Below, piece after piece: positions 48,487 through 59,559 of a DNA stretch of 64,000 nt (its first letter is position 1; the number at the start of each line of letters is the position of its first letter). Position numbers and translations under genes: made by a program. The stretch spans positions 1 to 64,000 of the forward strand of contig VLTN01000057.1 in the NCBI GenBank assembly GCA_008330645.1, given 5' to 3'. The notes under the pieces were generated by a model, which saw only the letters and a program-made list of their open reading frames with translations, did not search any database and was not told where the DNA came from. This DNA is from Cafeteria roenbergensis (lineage: Eukaryota; Sar; Bigyra; Bicosoecida; Cafeteriaceae).

Positions 48487-50516
48487 ATGTGGGCCAGCCC
48501 GGAGACCTCCCTCGCGGGCGTGAGCCGCGCCTTCTTTGCCAACCCCCTCCCGGAGGACGATGGGCTGCGGCGGGCGGTGGCAGCCTGCATCGCTGAGCGC
48601 AAGTTCGGCCATGTGGTGCAGCTGCGCTCTCAAGGTGAGGCTGCTCCGCCCACTCGCCTCCACGCCCCGGTGACTGCCACGGGCGCTCGCAAGCGGCAGC
48701 AGTCGCTTCTCTTGCGGGGAGCCTGGGGTGTGCGCGGGCAGCTCGAGGGTGGGGGAGCAAGTGGGTAGCGCGGCGGGATGCTGCCGAGGCGCAACTGCCC
48801 CGCGCGCGCGCGCGCCAAGCTGGCTTCCCCGTGCCGGCCTGAGCGTTAGCGCCCTCCGAGGCACGCTCGGCCGTCTCTTCCGCGCGTGGCGCGTGTCCCG
48901 CTGCTGCCACCGGCGCCGCTCCTGCGCCCACGCCGTCGCTGCTCATCTGGGTTCCGCCCCGACCTGGCGCGCGCGCCGTCGCAGTGGAACACGCTGGCGT
49001 CACCTTTCACGACCTGATCCGGGCCGAGGCGGCGCTTCCGCCCGACGCCGACGCGACGGCATCGAGGGCTGCCCTCCGCTCGCGAGTGACACAGCTGAAG
49101 GCTCTCAAAGCAGCCCTGCGCACGCAGACCCGGCAGAGCTCCAGCCTCCGCCGCCAGCGACGGGCCCTCACGCAGCTGCTCAAGGCAGTCACGGCCAATC
49201 GTTCCGCCGCTGGGACCCTGCCAGAGGTCCCCGACGTGACGTCGCCCCCGCCCCTGCCTGGAGCAGCGGCACCGCGTCCCACTGCAACTTCAACTGCAAC
49301 TGCAACTGTGTCTGCACCTTCAACTGCAGCCAAGGCTACGACTACAACTGCACGGGCTGCTACGGGTGCGTCGGCCGCTGCGACGGCCACCGTCGCCGTG
49401 GCGGCTGCTGAGAGAACTACGGTGGTTGGCGGCCCGCTGGTGGCCGGCGCAGCGGCCGCTACACCAGCTGCAGCCGCCGGGGCCGATTCAGTCTACAATT
49501 CAGACTGCGACACGCCGTCAGACTGCGTTCCAACGCACGTCAGCTCGCCATCACCCGGTCTGTCAGGCATCCCTGGGGCCGGCGTGCCAGTGCTCGAAAC
49601 CGCCGCGGCGGCCAAGCCCGGCCGGCCCGCTCAGCCCCCTGCCACCCTGCTGGCCCGTCGTGGCTCCGCCGTGGATAGCTCTGCCGATGCAGAGCCGCCA
49701 AAGCCGACGTCGGCGCCCCCGCCCATTTCGGCTGCGCCCCCCCGGCGCCCGCCGCCGATATCGGCGACACCTGTTCGGAGGGATCGGCCGCCGATCGCTG
49801 CCGCGTCACCGCGCAATCAGCCCCCCATCCTCGCGGCAGCGCCGATGCGCAGGCCGCCTGCCACTCTGTCGGCTGAGCCGGCCACAGGCCCCTTGCAACC
49901 CCGCTTCTACGACCGTCACTCGTCGGCAGGAGGCTGGTCGGGCGACAGGGGGCGGTTTGGCCGCGACGTCGGCGCCTCTCCGCCGGCCGATGGCTTTGCC
50001 GGCGAGGGGCTGTCAGGGGGCCAGGCGGCGCACGGCCACGGCCACGGCCCGGCGCGGCGCCCCCCTCCAGCTGTCGTCCGTGTCACGTCCTGGAGGTCGC
50101 GGTCTGGGCAGTGGAACGCCGGGGATCGTTCCGCCGGCGTGCCTGCCGCGTCGCCCGTGTCGGCTGGGCACAGCGCCGGATCCACGACGCCCCGGGGGCC
50201 GCCAGCAGGCTCCCTCACCCCAGCCGGTGACAGGTTCGGTGGGGCTGCGCACGGGGCAGCGCCCGGTGCGGCGGCGCTGGCGAGGGGCGGCACCGGCGCG
50301 GGCGCTGGAGGGGCGGCAGGCGAGTTTGCGGGCCGTGACGAAGACAGGGCGGCGGCTGCCGGCGCCTCCTCGGGCGCACCGGGGGGCAGCGCGCAGTCGC
50401 GCCATGCCGCCTGGGGCGATGCTGCCTCGCGAAGGCATTGGGGCGCAGCCAGGCCAGGCGGGACCGCTGATGGCGGGCCTTCGTCCCGTGGACCCGGGTA
50501 CCACCGGTGGCGGTAG
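48487..50516 (+). CDS. Unknown protein with a short helical N-domain and Pro/Ala-rich tail
   Basis: Exons 48487-48634 and 48985-50516 join in phase (350-bp intron, GTGAGG...CAG) to give 559 residues. Residues 1-115 look folded and helical: FANPLPEDDGLRRAVAACIA, FGHVVQLRSQVEHAGVTFHD, LIRAEAALPPDADATASRAA, then RVTQLKALKAALRTQTRQSS as a short coiled coil ending about 110. The rest is low complexity, rich in Ala, Thr, Pro, Gly and Ser, with Arg spaced as RRPP and PRR. I do not recognise the N-domain. An uncharacterised adaptor or RNA-linked protein is possible. Confidence 0.65.
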
Positions 50517-51319
50517 CGCTGCGCATCGGCGTGTTCAGAGGGCCAGGATGAGTGTGTGCGGGCGCGTCAGAGTGCCAAGCCGGCTGTTGTGCTCGCGCTG
50601 CGTACCACCACTCCGCCGAACGCGCCGCCGTGGGCCTTGACCTCCCCCCTGTCGCGAGCCCTCGAGGCGCAGCACAGAACGTGGGTTTGCGCCCGCTCCA
50701 CACCACTGCCGGGGACCTCTTCGGCGCACGCAACGCACCGGCTAGCGCAGGCCCTTTTCGGGGTTGCCCCGCGGGCAGACAGGGTGGATGAGGGGCGGCG
50801 GGGCCTGCGGTCTCGGTCGCGTGCTGCTTGACGTGTCGAGCCGCGAGTGTGAGTCCGTCACCCGAGCGCTGCCACAGGGCTCGCGCCTGCGCGCGGACCA
50901 GCTCACGCGCGGCCGGCTCGCTGCCCTCGGGCGCGGCGCAGGACTCGATTTGCTGCCGCGCTTGCCAGGCCTCGTCCCTCGTCCGGCGGCAGGGCCTTGA
51001 GGGACTGCCTGGCCGAGGGCTTTGCCGGACGGCAGCGTGAGGCAGAGCGCTTTGCACGCGCCCAGCTGCCTCGCAGGGCACACTTCCCAAGCCTGCGAAC
51101 GCGCAGCCCAAGTCCGCCGTGAGTGCGGCGGTCCGCAGCCGGGGGTGCGCAGGGTTTTGTCGGGCCGCCTGGGGTTTGCCGATCGTCGACGATCGAAGGG
51201 CTTGCGCGCCCGCTCGATCGTCGACGATCGGCCACGGCCGCTTCGCCGATCGTCGCGCGCCTGCTCTCAGCGTTTTGCTCCGGTGCCGTGGGCGATGCGC
51301 ATGCCTCGCAGGCAACCCG
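50517..51319. promoter_or_regulatory. Spacer upstream of the COG0523 gene, with duplicated palindromes
   Basis: 803 bp between two plus-strand genes. No coding signal is convincing. The right half holds two copies of a perfect 16-bp palindrome plus a partial third (separate entry), about 90-140 bp upstream of the COG0523 start. Confidence 0.55.
51178..51257. promoter_or_regulatory. Twin palindrome CGATCGTCGACGATCG with partial third copy
   Basis: The perfect palindrome lies at 51180-51195 and again at 51215-51230, 35 bp centre to centre. With flanks the pair forms a longer inverted repeat (GCCGATCGTCGACGATCGA against its complement, 51178-51232). A half copy, GCCGATCGTCG, follows at 51246-51256. 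The even spacing and position just upstream of a metal-homeostasis-type gene suggest binding sites for a dimeric regulator, though a hairpin-forming repeat is also possible. Confidence 0.6.
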
Positions 51320-53282
51320 ATGGCAGCCGCTGCGCCCGCTAGCCCCAAGTCCGCCTCGGCCAAGCGCGAGCGGGAGGCCCGCATTGGCGTCACGGTGCTC
51401 TCTGGGTTCCTTGGCTCCGGGAAAACGACCCTCCTCTCTCGCCTGCTCAACGAGAGCCACGGCAAGCGCCTTGCGGTCATCGTCAACGACATGTCGGAGC
51501 TGAACCTGGACGCCCGGGCGGCAAGCAAGCTCGTGCAAGCGGAGCAGAAGCTCGTCGCGATGCAGGTAAGCAAGGCCGCGAACGATGCCGGCCGCCGACG
51601 TCCGGACTGATCTTGCCAAAGCAAAGAAACGCCTCGGGATCGTCGGCTCTCGCCCGCGCGCTCCCAGCGATTGCGCCGCCCGGCCCCGGCCCCGGCCCCG
51701 GCCCCGGCCCCGGCCCCGCCCCCGCGCTCAATCACATCGTGTTTTCTTCTTCTCGCCGTCGTCTTTTTGCGTCGGCCTGAGCGCGCAGAACGGCTGCATC
51801 TGCTGCACGCTCCGCGAGGACCTGCTGGAGGAGGTCGCGAAGCTTGCGCGCAGCGGCAAGTTCGACTACCTGGTCATCGAGTCCACGGGGATCGCGGAGC
51901 CCCTGCCTGTCGCGGAGACGTTTTCCTTCGACTCTGAAGGTGCGTCACTGTCCGACCTGGCCCGGCTTGACACCATGGTGACGATGGTCGACGCCCACAG
52001 CTTCCTGCACGACCTGGACACCCTCGAGAGCCTGGACGACCGCGGGTGGGAGGAGGAGCAGGAGGACGCCGAGCAGCACGTGTCCACGCTGCTTGTGGAG
52101 CAGATCGAGTTTGCCAACGTCGTCGTCATCAACAAGTGCGACCTGGTATCCGAGGCAGAGGCGGCCCGCGTCGAGGCGGCCGTGCGCGGCCTCAACCCGG
52201 AGGCAAAGGTCATCCGCGCCACCAAGGCAGCCGTCCCCCTGGATGCCGTGATGAACACCGGGCTCTTTTCCATGGAAAAGGCTTCGACGGTAAGCAATCC
52301 TGCTTTTGTGCGATGGCCGGCCAAAGCCTCGCGTGTGGTCGCCGCCGGCACATGCCATCGCTCGTTTGCGCGCTGCTGCTCCCTTGGAGTCATTCTGTCC
52401 CCGCAGGCTGCCGGCTGGCTCAAGGAAGCTCGCGGCGAGCACGTCCCGGAGACTGTCGAGTACGGCATCAGCTCCTTCGTGTTCCGCTCCAAACGTCCCT
52501 TCCACCCTGGCCGGCTTGGCTTGCTGCTCGAGTCCCGCGCCTTCTCGTCGGGCACGTCGTCCCAGGCCCCTCCCCGTCGCCGAGCCGGCGCAGACGGCAA
52601 GGCCCTGCCGCCCGCTGCCGCCTCCGACGCCGAGGGAGAAGCGAAGGCCGGCGACGTTGACGACGACGACGAAGACAACGCCGCGCTGATGGCCAAGGCA
52701 GCCTCGGAGCCTCTGGCGCTGCAGGCTGCCATGCGAGGCGAGTACGGCTTCGTGATCCGGTCCAAGGGCATCGCGTGGCTCGCCGGCTCCGAGGCCGGAA
52801 GCAACTCGTTTGCCGGCGAGTGGTCGCACTCCGGCCGCCGGGTGTCACTCACGCCCACCGGCCAGTGGATGGCATCTGTCCCCGAGGCCGACCGTCCCAA
52901 GGACGAGGAGTTTGTGCGCTCTTGGAGCGACGAGCCGGGCGTCGGGGACAGGTGCAACGAGGTGGTGATCATCGCGTTCGACCTCAAGGTCGACGAGTTC
53001 CGGGCCGCGCTGCAGGCATGCCAGGTCACGGACGCCGAGTGGGAGGCCGGACCCGCCTCTTGGGCAAAGATCGAAGACCCCATCTGGGGGGACGTCGACT
53101 GGGAGGCGTTCATCGAGGCCATGACCGCCGCCGACGACGACGACGACGAGGAAGGCGGGGCTGCAGGCCACCACCACCATCACGACCACGGGGCATGCAG
53201 CCTGCCCGTGGCCGGGGGCGAAGACCGCGAGCCGGAGTCGAAGCGCGCGGCAAGCAGCTCCCCCGTCGGCGACTCCGCATAG
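51320..53282 (+). CDS. COG0523/CobW-family GTPase, putative metal chaperone
   Basis: Members of this family (CobW, YeiR, ZNG1) use GTP to deliver metals such as zinc to client enzymes. Exons 51320-51565, 51789-52289 and 52407-53282, all phase 0, give 540 residues. Walker A is GFLGSGKT (29-36). The family signature NGCICCTLREDLL is at 83-95, with the metal-binding CxCC at 85-88, and exon 2 begins precisely at this motif. ESTGIAEPLPV and NKCDLVSE follow. The C-domain has the usual CobW_C start (EYGISSFVFRSKRPFHPGRL). The protein is longer than bacterial members because of Asp/Ala inserts, and ends in a His cluster (HHHHHDHG, about 504) that could bind Zn or Ni. Cytosolic; no targeting peptide. 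Confidence 0.93.
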
Positions 53283-53667
53283 CTCGGCCGCCCAACGCCT
53301 GGTGCCGGGCGCTCCTGCCTCTTGATTGAGCGCCGGCCCCAGGCCCGCCGGCCAGCCTGAGCTTTCGGGCCGGTGCGGATGCGGAACGCAGCTCAAGGGA
53401 CTCCCGGTTGTGAGACACCTACGGGGACGGACTCCCCTGGGAGTGTGAGCGCGAGCGAGTGTGTGTTTTTGAGTGTGTTTGTGAGTGCCTGAGCGCGCTC
53501 GCGCCCCATGTGTGGTGGCCATTTCACAAAGTGTGGGGCGGCCACGCCGGCATAGGACTTCACACCCCCGGAGACGCATTGTGCAACGAAAGCACGCACA
53601 CAAAGCCATGCACCAAACAGGCACGACGAGTCACCAGGCACCCACGCAAGCTCGCATGCGCCGCGCA
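53283..53667. other. Convergent spacer between COG0523 and MCM2
   Basis: 385 bp with a GT-rich microsatellite-like stretch at about 53438-53494. It should hold both 3' UTRs. No gene is seen. Confidence 0.55.
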
Positions 53668-56600
53668 TCAGATGGTCTTGACCACGTTGCTGCCCTCCAC
53701 GCGGAACCCGTGCGAGCGGAACTCGCCGCTGCCGAGGAAGTCGTCGAGCGACGTCACGTCGTACCGGGCGGCAACGGCTCGCAGCTCCTTGATGGGCACC
53801 CGGATGTCGCGATCGGCCGCCTCGCCCAGGGCCGCCGCCTCGTCGTGCTTGCGAAGCAGGTTTGCGAGCGAGGACCTCGCCTTGACGAGCCCGTTGAGCT
53901 CGTGCAGGAGCAGCTGCCGGAAGTCGCGGTGGTAGTCGAGGTACTTGGAGAACTGCCTCCTGAGTTGGCGCATCACGCTGAACTTCTGGGCTTGGATGAA
54001 GGACTCGAGCATCGTGCGAATGGCCATGTTCACGTCGGCGTCCGTCACCGCCGGCCTGAAGTGCATGCGCGCGTGCGACTCTGACATCCGGATGATGGAC
54101 TCGATGTGACGCACGGCGATGGGGATGCCGTCGCTGACCTCCGACTCTCTCCGCAGCTCCGCGTACAGCTTCGCGATCCGCGCCTGGTTGATGTCTGTCA
54201 GGGAGGGGCGGCACGTGGCGCGGGCGTGCACAATGTACTTTTGCAAGAGCTCCTGCGGGATGAGCGACGGGTCGCTCAGGCGCCGCGCCGCGTCCAGAGC
54301 CGTTTGGCCACGCCCCCCGGCCGCGGCGCCGGCCGCAGCAGCAGCAGCAGACGACGAGGAGGAGGAAGAGGAGGAGGACGGCCCGTCCCCGGCAGAGCTG
54401 CGGTGGTCGTGGCCCGCGGACGACGCGCCGGCGGCCGCAGCTGCCGCCCTGGCGGGGGAAGGCACATCCGAGGTGACGGCCGAGCGATGACCTCCGCGTT
54501 CCGATGTGCCGTCCGTCGCCACCGCCCCGCCGGCCGCCGCCGCGGCGGCCGCGGCTGGGGCCGTCGCCCCGTCCGTGGCCCCCGCCGCGGCGTCGTCGCG
54601 CTCAGCGTCGGGGTGCGACCGCACGTGCGAGGCCACAACGAAGCGCGCGAGCTCCTCGTCTCTCACCGGGTCCACGGTGTCCTGCAGCACACAGAGGATG
54701 TCGAACCGCTGCAGGATGGGGTCCGTGAGCTGGACGTTCTCGGCGAACGTCTTGGAAGGATCGTACCGGCCCCCGATGGGGTTGGCCGCCGCGATGACGG
54801 AGCAGCGTGCCTGCAGCGAGGTGACGATGCCGGCCTTGGAGATGGAGATTGACTGCTGCTCCATCGCCTCGTGGATGGACGTCCGGTCGGCGTCGTTCAT
54901 CTTGTCAAACTCGTCGATGAGGCAGACGCCGCGGTCCGCCAGCACCAGCGCGCCCCCCTCCAGGGTCCACTCGCCAGTCATCGGGTCGCGGTGCACCGCC
55001 GCCGTCAGACCCACCGCGGAGGCCCCCTTGCCCGTTGAGTACACTGCCCTGGACGCAGTCTTCTCAACATACTTGAGCACCTGGCTCTTGGCCGTACCAG
55101 GGTCCCCGAGCAGCAGCACGTTGATGTCGCCGCGAATGCGGTGCTTCCCGGAAACGTCCTTCTGCCTGCCCCCGAACATGGCCAGGGCAACCGCCAGCTT
55201 GGCGTGCTCGTTGCCGAAGATGGAGGGGGCGATTGAGCGGACGATGCGCTGGCCGATGGCCGGGTCGCGCGCGAGCTCCTCGATCTGACGCTTGTCCTCG
55301 TCGGTGAGGCCCTTGGAGGCCAGCGCGTCGCCCCGCTTGCGGACGCTGTTGGCCTCCAGAACCGTGGCGAAAACGGGGAACCCCTGCCTGCTGTTGAGAG
55401 ACGCGTCATAGGAGTTGGAGAAGATTCCCGTCACCTCCACCTCCTCGCCCGGCCGCGCCGCATCGATGAGGTCGCCCAGCAGAATCACCTCCTTGTATCG
55501 AGGCACGCGGCCCGCGGGAACCGATCCGGGCGCCTCCTGCAGCGAGATCTTCTGGTAGTTGCGGTAGACGGTTTGCTCGCTGTTGAGAGCGAAGGGGCCG
55601 CGCGCCTGGCACTCCGTGCAGGCGCCCAAACGGGCCTCGCCGTCGCGGCCCACCACCACAGGCTCGGTGACGTTCCCGCACTTGGTGCACGTGTACCGCG
55701 CCACCTTGAGCTGCGGGAATACCCCGGTGCGCCTGGTGACCACGCCCGACACGCGCACCAGCACGTTGAGGTGCTCGTGCCGCAGGTCGCGCAGCGAGTC
55801 CAGGATGGGAAAGTCCCCGATTCTGACGTAGATCTCGTCGTGGATGCTCTCATAGTCGGGGTACATTGCGAGCACCTTCTCCTTGGCAACGCCGTCCATG
55901 AGCGCGAGCATCTCGCGCGGCGCATCGGCCGCCCACACGGCGAGCAGCGGCACCGCCTGCGTCATTGCCAGGTAGGACACGGCGAGCGTCTGGTTGTTCT
56001 CCGCGCACATGGTCTCAATGCTCTCCTGGTGCACGTTCACGCCCTTGGCGTCGGTGTAGTTGTCCAAAAACCACCGGAATCGGCGGCGAACCTCGGCGCG
56101 GGTCTGCTCCTGGGCGATCCACTCGCGCAGCGGCACGCTGTACGTGCCCAGCTCGAACGGGGCGTACTGCGAGGAACGAGGGGGCCGAGGGCGGGGCTCA
56201 GTGGGCGATGCCGTCGTCGGCCGCTGCTGCGGCCAGCACACCGGCACACAAGCGCCCACGACAGCAGCAGCAGCGGCAGCCAGGCACGGAGGGCGCAGGC
56301 GGCGCGAGTGGCGGCCGGTGCGAGCGGGCGTGGGAAGCGCACGCGGGCGCAGCGAAGCGCTTCGCCGGCGGCGGGCAAGTGCCTCACGTCCTCAGGCTCG
56401 TCGCCGGCAGCGGCCTTGCGCATGCGCTTCAGGCGCCGCTGGCGGTCCTGGTACGTCTCGTCCTGGTCCTCGTCAAAGTAGTCGTCGTCGTCGAGTCCCT
56501 GGGGGCGCAGGCCACGCGCGGCGTCCCTGCGAGCCATTTCGATCTCGGCAGCCCGCCTGGCGTCGTGGTCCACGGCTGCGTCGCCGTCCGCCGCGAGCAT

Positions 56601-57217
56601 CGTGGGGTCGTACTGGTCGAGCTCCTGGATGGCGCGGTAGTCGGCCTGCATCTTGGCGTCGTCCATGAGGTCCTCGCCCTCGCTGTCCTCGTCGGGCATG
56701 CGGCGCGAGCTCCGGTCGTCGAGCACGCTGCGCCCGGCAGCGGCGTCCATGGCCGAGCTCTCGTCCTCAGACGTGGCGCGCGCCCGCTTGGCGCGGCGCG
56801 GGGACGAATCCGCCTGCGGCCCAACAGCGGGAAGAGGAGCGCCGTCAGACGCGCGGGGACGGGGGGGAAATGGCGGGGGCAGCCATTGCGCGGCCGATTC
56901 GCTGGGCGACCGACTGGCACCGCGCCGGGGCCTCGCACGGCGCACGCTGCCGAGCGCGCGCCGCGCAGGGGCGCGGTGGGGCTGTGTCGGAGCGCATATC
57001 GGAGACCCCTCGCGCGGCCGCCTACCCGCGGGGCAGCTGGGGCATGCGATTGCAGAGTCGCCCGCCGACGCTGAGCCCCGAGCACCAGCGCCACCACCGC
57101 CCGCCCCTCGCCGGGCCCCGGAGCGAGGCAGCGCCCGCAGTGGGGGCTGTGCGCGGCACAGCCGGCTGGCAGCAAGCCGAGGCGGCCCGCGCGCCGCGAG
57201 GCCCTCGCGCTCACCAT
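53668..57217 (-). CDS. MCM2: DNA replication licensing factor MCM2
   Basis: MCM2 is one of six subunits of the replicative helicase. Exons 57215-57217, 56388-56813 and 53668-56166, all phase 0, give 975 residues. Exon 1 is the ATG alone, followed by GTGAGC. The acidic N-terminus has DEDSEGEDLMDDAKMQADYR then AIQELDQYDP, typical of MCM2. The zinc finger is CTKC...CTEC (about 299). Walker A is GDPGTAKSQ (about 493), Walker B CLIDEFDKM (about 559), and RFDILCVLQDTVDPVRDEEL marks MCM2 among MCMs. The arginine-finger motif reads LQRFD where LSRFD is usual. A ~110-residue Ala/Ser/Asp insert (about 665-775, with an S10 run) lies between the AAA+ core and the winged helix. Confidence 0.95.
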
Positions 57218-57394
57218 TTCTGAAGCAGCCGGCCGGTGGCGGCCGCTCGTCGGGCGACTCCCGGCTGCCGCGGCTCTGCCGGCCCGGCTGGTCCTTGCGG
57301 CGAGGCGAATATCTGCGCTGGCGCAGAAACCATATATTGCACGCGCGGCAAGGAACGGCGCGGCGGCGATTGGCAAAGGGCGCACGCTGGCAGC
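57218..57394. promoter_or_regulatory. 177-bp divergent promoter, MCM2 / SNW1
   Basis: Only 177 bp lie between the MCM2 start codon (57217, minus) and the SNW1 start codon (57395, plus). Elements visible: an AT-rich island with ATATAT at 57331-57336, an ATTGG (inverted CCAAT) at 57369-57373, TTGGCAAA at 57370-57377, which resembles a relaxed E2F site, and a GGCTCTGCC word near 57273. These are pattern matches only. Confidence 0.6.
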
Positions 57395-59559
57395 ATGGCC
57401 GGGTCGCTCGCCAGGTGAGGCTCTCGCGCGCCCCTCGCCTCGACTCGTCCCCGCGGGGGCGGCGCACCACCGGCCCGCGGCGAGCCGCTGCCGGCCTCGT
57501 CTCTGCCGCGGGCGGCAAGGCGTGCGAGACGGCGGCCCCGAGCAGAAGCGCCTAGCCAGCTTTCGCCCCCTGCCCTGCCCCCTCCTGCTGCTGCTCCCTC
57601 GGCCCTCGCAGTCTGCTCCCGCGCCCCACGAAGCTCTACGATGTGTACGACGACTCGGGCGCCTCGTCGGCGGTAGCGGCGCTGGCCTCGGCCGCTCACG
57701 GGCCGGAGCCGCCGCCGTACGGCAAGCGGCAGGGCTTCCGCCCGAGCGGGCCCGAGGACTTTGGCGGGGGCGGCGCGTTCCCCGAGATCCACTCGCCGCA
57801 GTACCCGCGCAACATGGGGAACCCGTCGGGCGCGAGGCGCGGCAAGACCATCGGGGTTGCGGTGGACGCGCAGAGCGGCGCCGCGGCCCACGACGCCCTG
57901 GTGCTGCGTGGCGGCGACAACAGCGGCAGGCGCGTCTTCACGCGCTTCGAGGACGTCGTCGAGCGGCGCGGGGGCGTGCCGCTGGAGCCCCCGTCGCAGG
58001 AGGAGGTCGACGAGACGCTGGCGCGGACGCAGGCGGCGCTCATGGCCATCGTTGACAAGGCCTCCGCCGCCGGCAGGGGCGTGCAGCTCCCGACGCAGTC
58101 GCGGAACCGCCACAACCAGAGCCGCTTCGTGCGCCTCACAGCCTCGGAGGAGGCTGCCGGGTACAACCCCGACGCAAAGCACCGCCTCGTGCGGGTGGTC
58201 GAGGCCCCGCAGGACCCCCTTGAGCCCCCCAAGCACAAGCACAAGAAGGCCCCCGCGGGGCCCCCCGAGGACCCCGTCCCCGTCCAGCACGCCCCGGCCG
58301 GGAAGGTGTCCGCCGCGGATCAGCAGGCATGGGAGATCCCCCCCGCCATCTCCAACTGGAAGAACGCCCACGGTTTCACCATCCCGCTCCACGTGCGCAT
58401 GGCGGCCGACGGCCGGCGCCTCCAGGAAACGGTCACGAACGAGCGACACGCGGCGCTCACCCACGACCTCGACGTCGCCGAGGCCCTGGCGAGGAAGGAG
58501 GTCGACGCACGCGCGCGCCTCCAGCAGCGCCTGGTGCTCCAGGAGAAGGAGGCGAAGGAGGCGGAGATGCGCGAGCTCGCGGCCAGGGCGCGGCTGGAGC
58601 GCACCGGCATCGTGCCGAGGGCGCCCGTTGGCACGGGGGCCGCCGCCGCATCCGCCGCCGCTGGCGCCGCCGCCTCCGGCCCTGCTGGGGCGGCTGGAGC
58701 TGCACCGGGGGCCGCGGTGGCAGGGCTCGGCGGCGCAGACTCGGGCGGTTTCACGGGCGCTGCCGGCGCTCCTGCGTTCGCGGGGGGCGCAGCCGAGGCG
58801 CATGGGCCTGCTGACGACGGGGTGTCGGATCGCGAGACCATGCGGGCGGAGCGGAAGCGCCAGCGGGAGCGGGAGCTCCGCCAGGAACAATCCGGGAAAC
58901 GCGCTCGCGGTCCCGCCGGAGGTCGGGACGACCGGGACGTGTCGGAGAAGATCGCTCTCGGGATGTCGGCCGCGCCCTCGCTGCGCGGGGAGGCGGCGTT
59001 CGACACGCGGCTCTTCGCAGGGGGCGGGGGGGTTGGCTCCGGGTTCGGCGGGGACGGGGACGACAACGCCTACAGCGCGCCCTGGCGCACGGCCGCGGTT
59101 TCGAGCATTTACCGGCCCCGTGGGGACGTCGGCGGCGCCGGGGACGCGGACGCGGCGCTGGCTAAGCTCAAGGGCGCCGCGGCCAAGTTCACGGCCGACG
59201 TCGACTTTGAGGGCGTCGGCGCGGGGGCGGGGGCTGGCGCGGCGGCGGCGGCAGCGAGGCCGGCTGGGGCGGGGCTGGGCTCCGGCGGCGCTGGAGTTGC
59301 CGCGCCGGCGCGGGACGGGCCTGTCGAGTTCGTGCGGGCGGAGGGGAGGCCTGCCGGCGCTGGGGCGGACGGCGAGGCGGATGCGGGAGGGGACCCATTC
59401 GCGGCCATGGGGGCTGGCGAGGCGCGCGGGGGGGGGCGCGGCCTGGAGGGCGTCGGGCATGGCGGCGGCATGCGAGCTGCTGCAGGCGGCGGAAGCGGCG
59501 GGGGCGGCAGCGGGCGTGACGCCGGCAGGACGCTCGACGACGACTTTACGACGGGCTGA
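57395..59559 (+). CDS. SNW1: SNW1/SKIP (Prp45) splicing factor
   Basis: SNW1/Prp45 is a spliceosome component that also acts as a transcription co-regulator. Exons 57395-57414 and 57612-59559 join in phase (197-bp intron) to give 655 residues; human SNW1 has 536. The N-terminus LLPRPTKLYDVY is followed by PEPPPYGKRQGFRPSGPEDF and GGGGAFPEIHSPQYPRNMG, the conserved SKIP opening. IPPAISNWKNAHGFTIPLHV contains the family-defining SNWKN motif (about 253). Then come RLQETVTNERHAALTHDLDV, a charged coiled-coil stretch, and RERELRQEQSGKRA. Extra length comes from Gly/Ala-rich inserts after about residue 325 and at the end. The start exon is only 20 nt. Confidence 0.95.
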
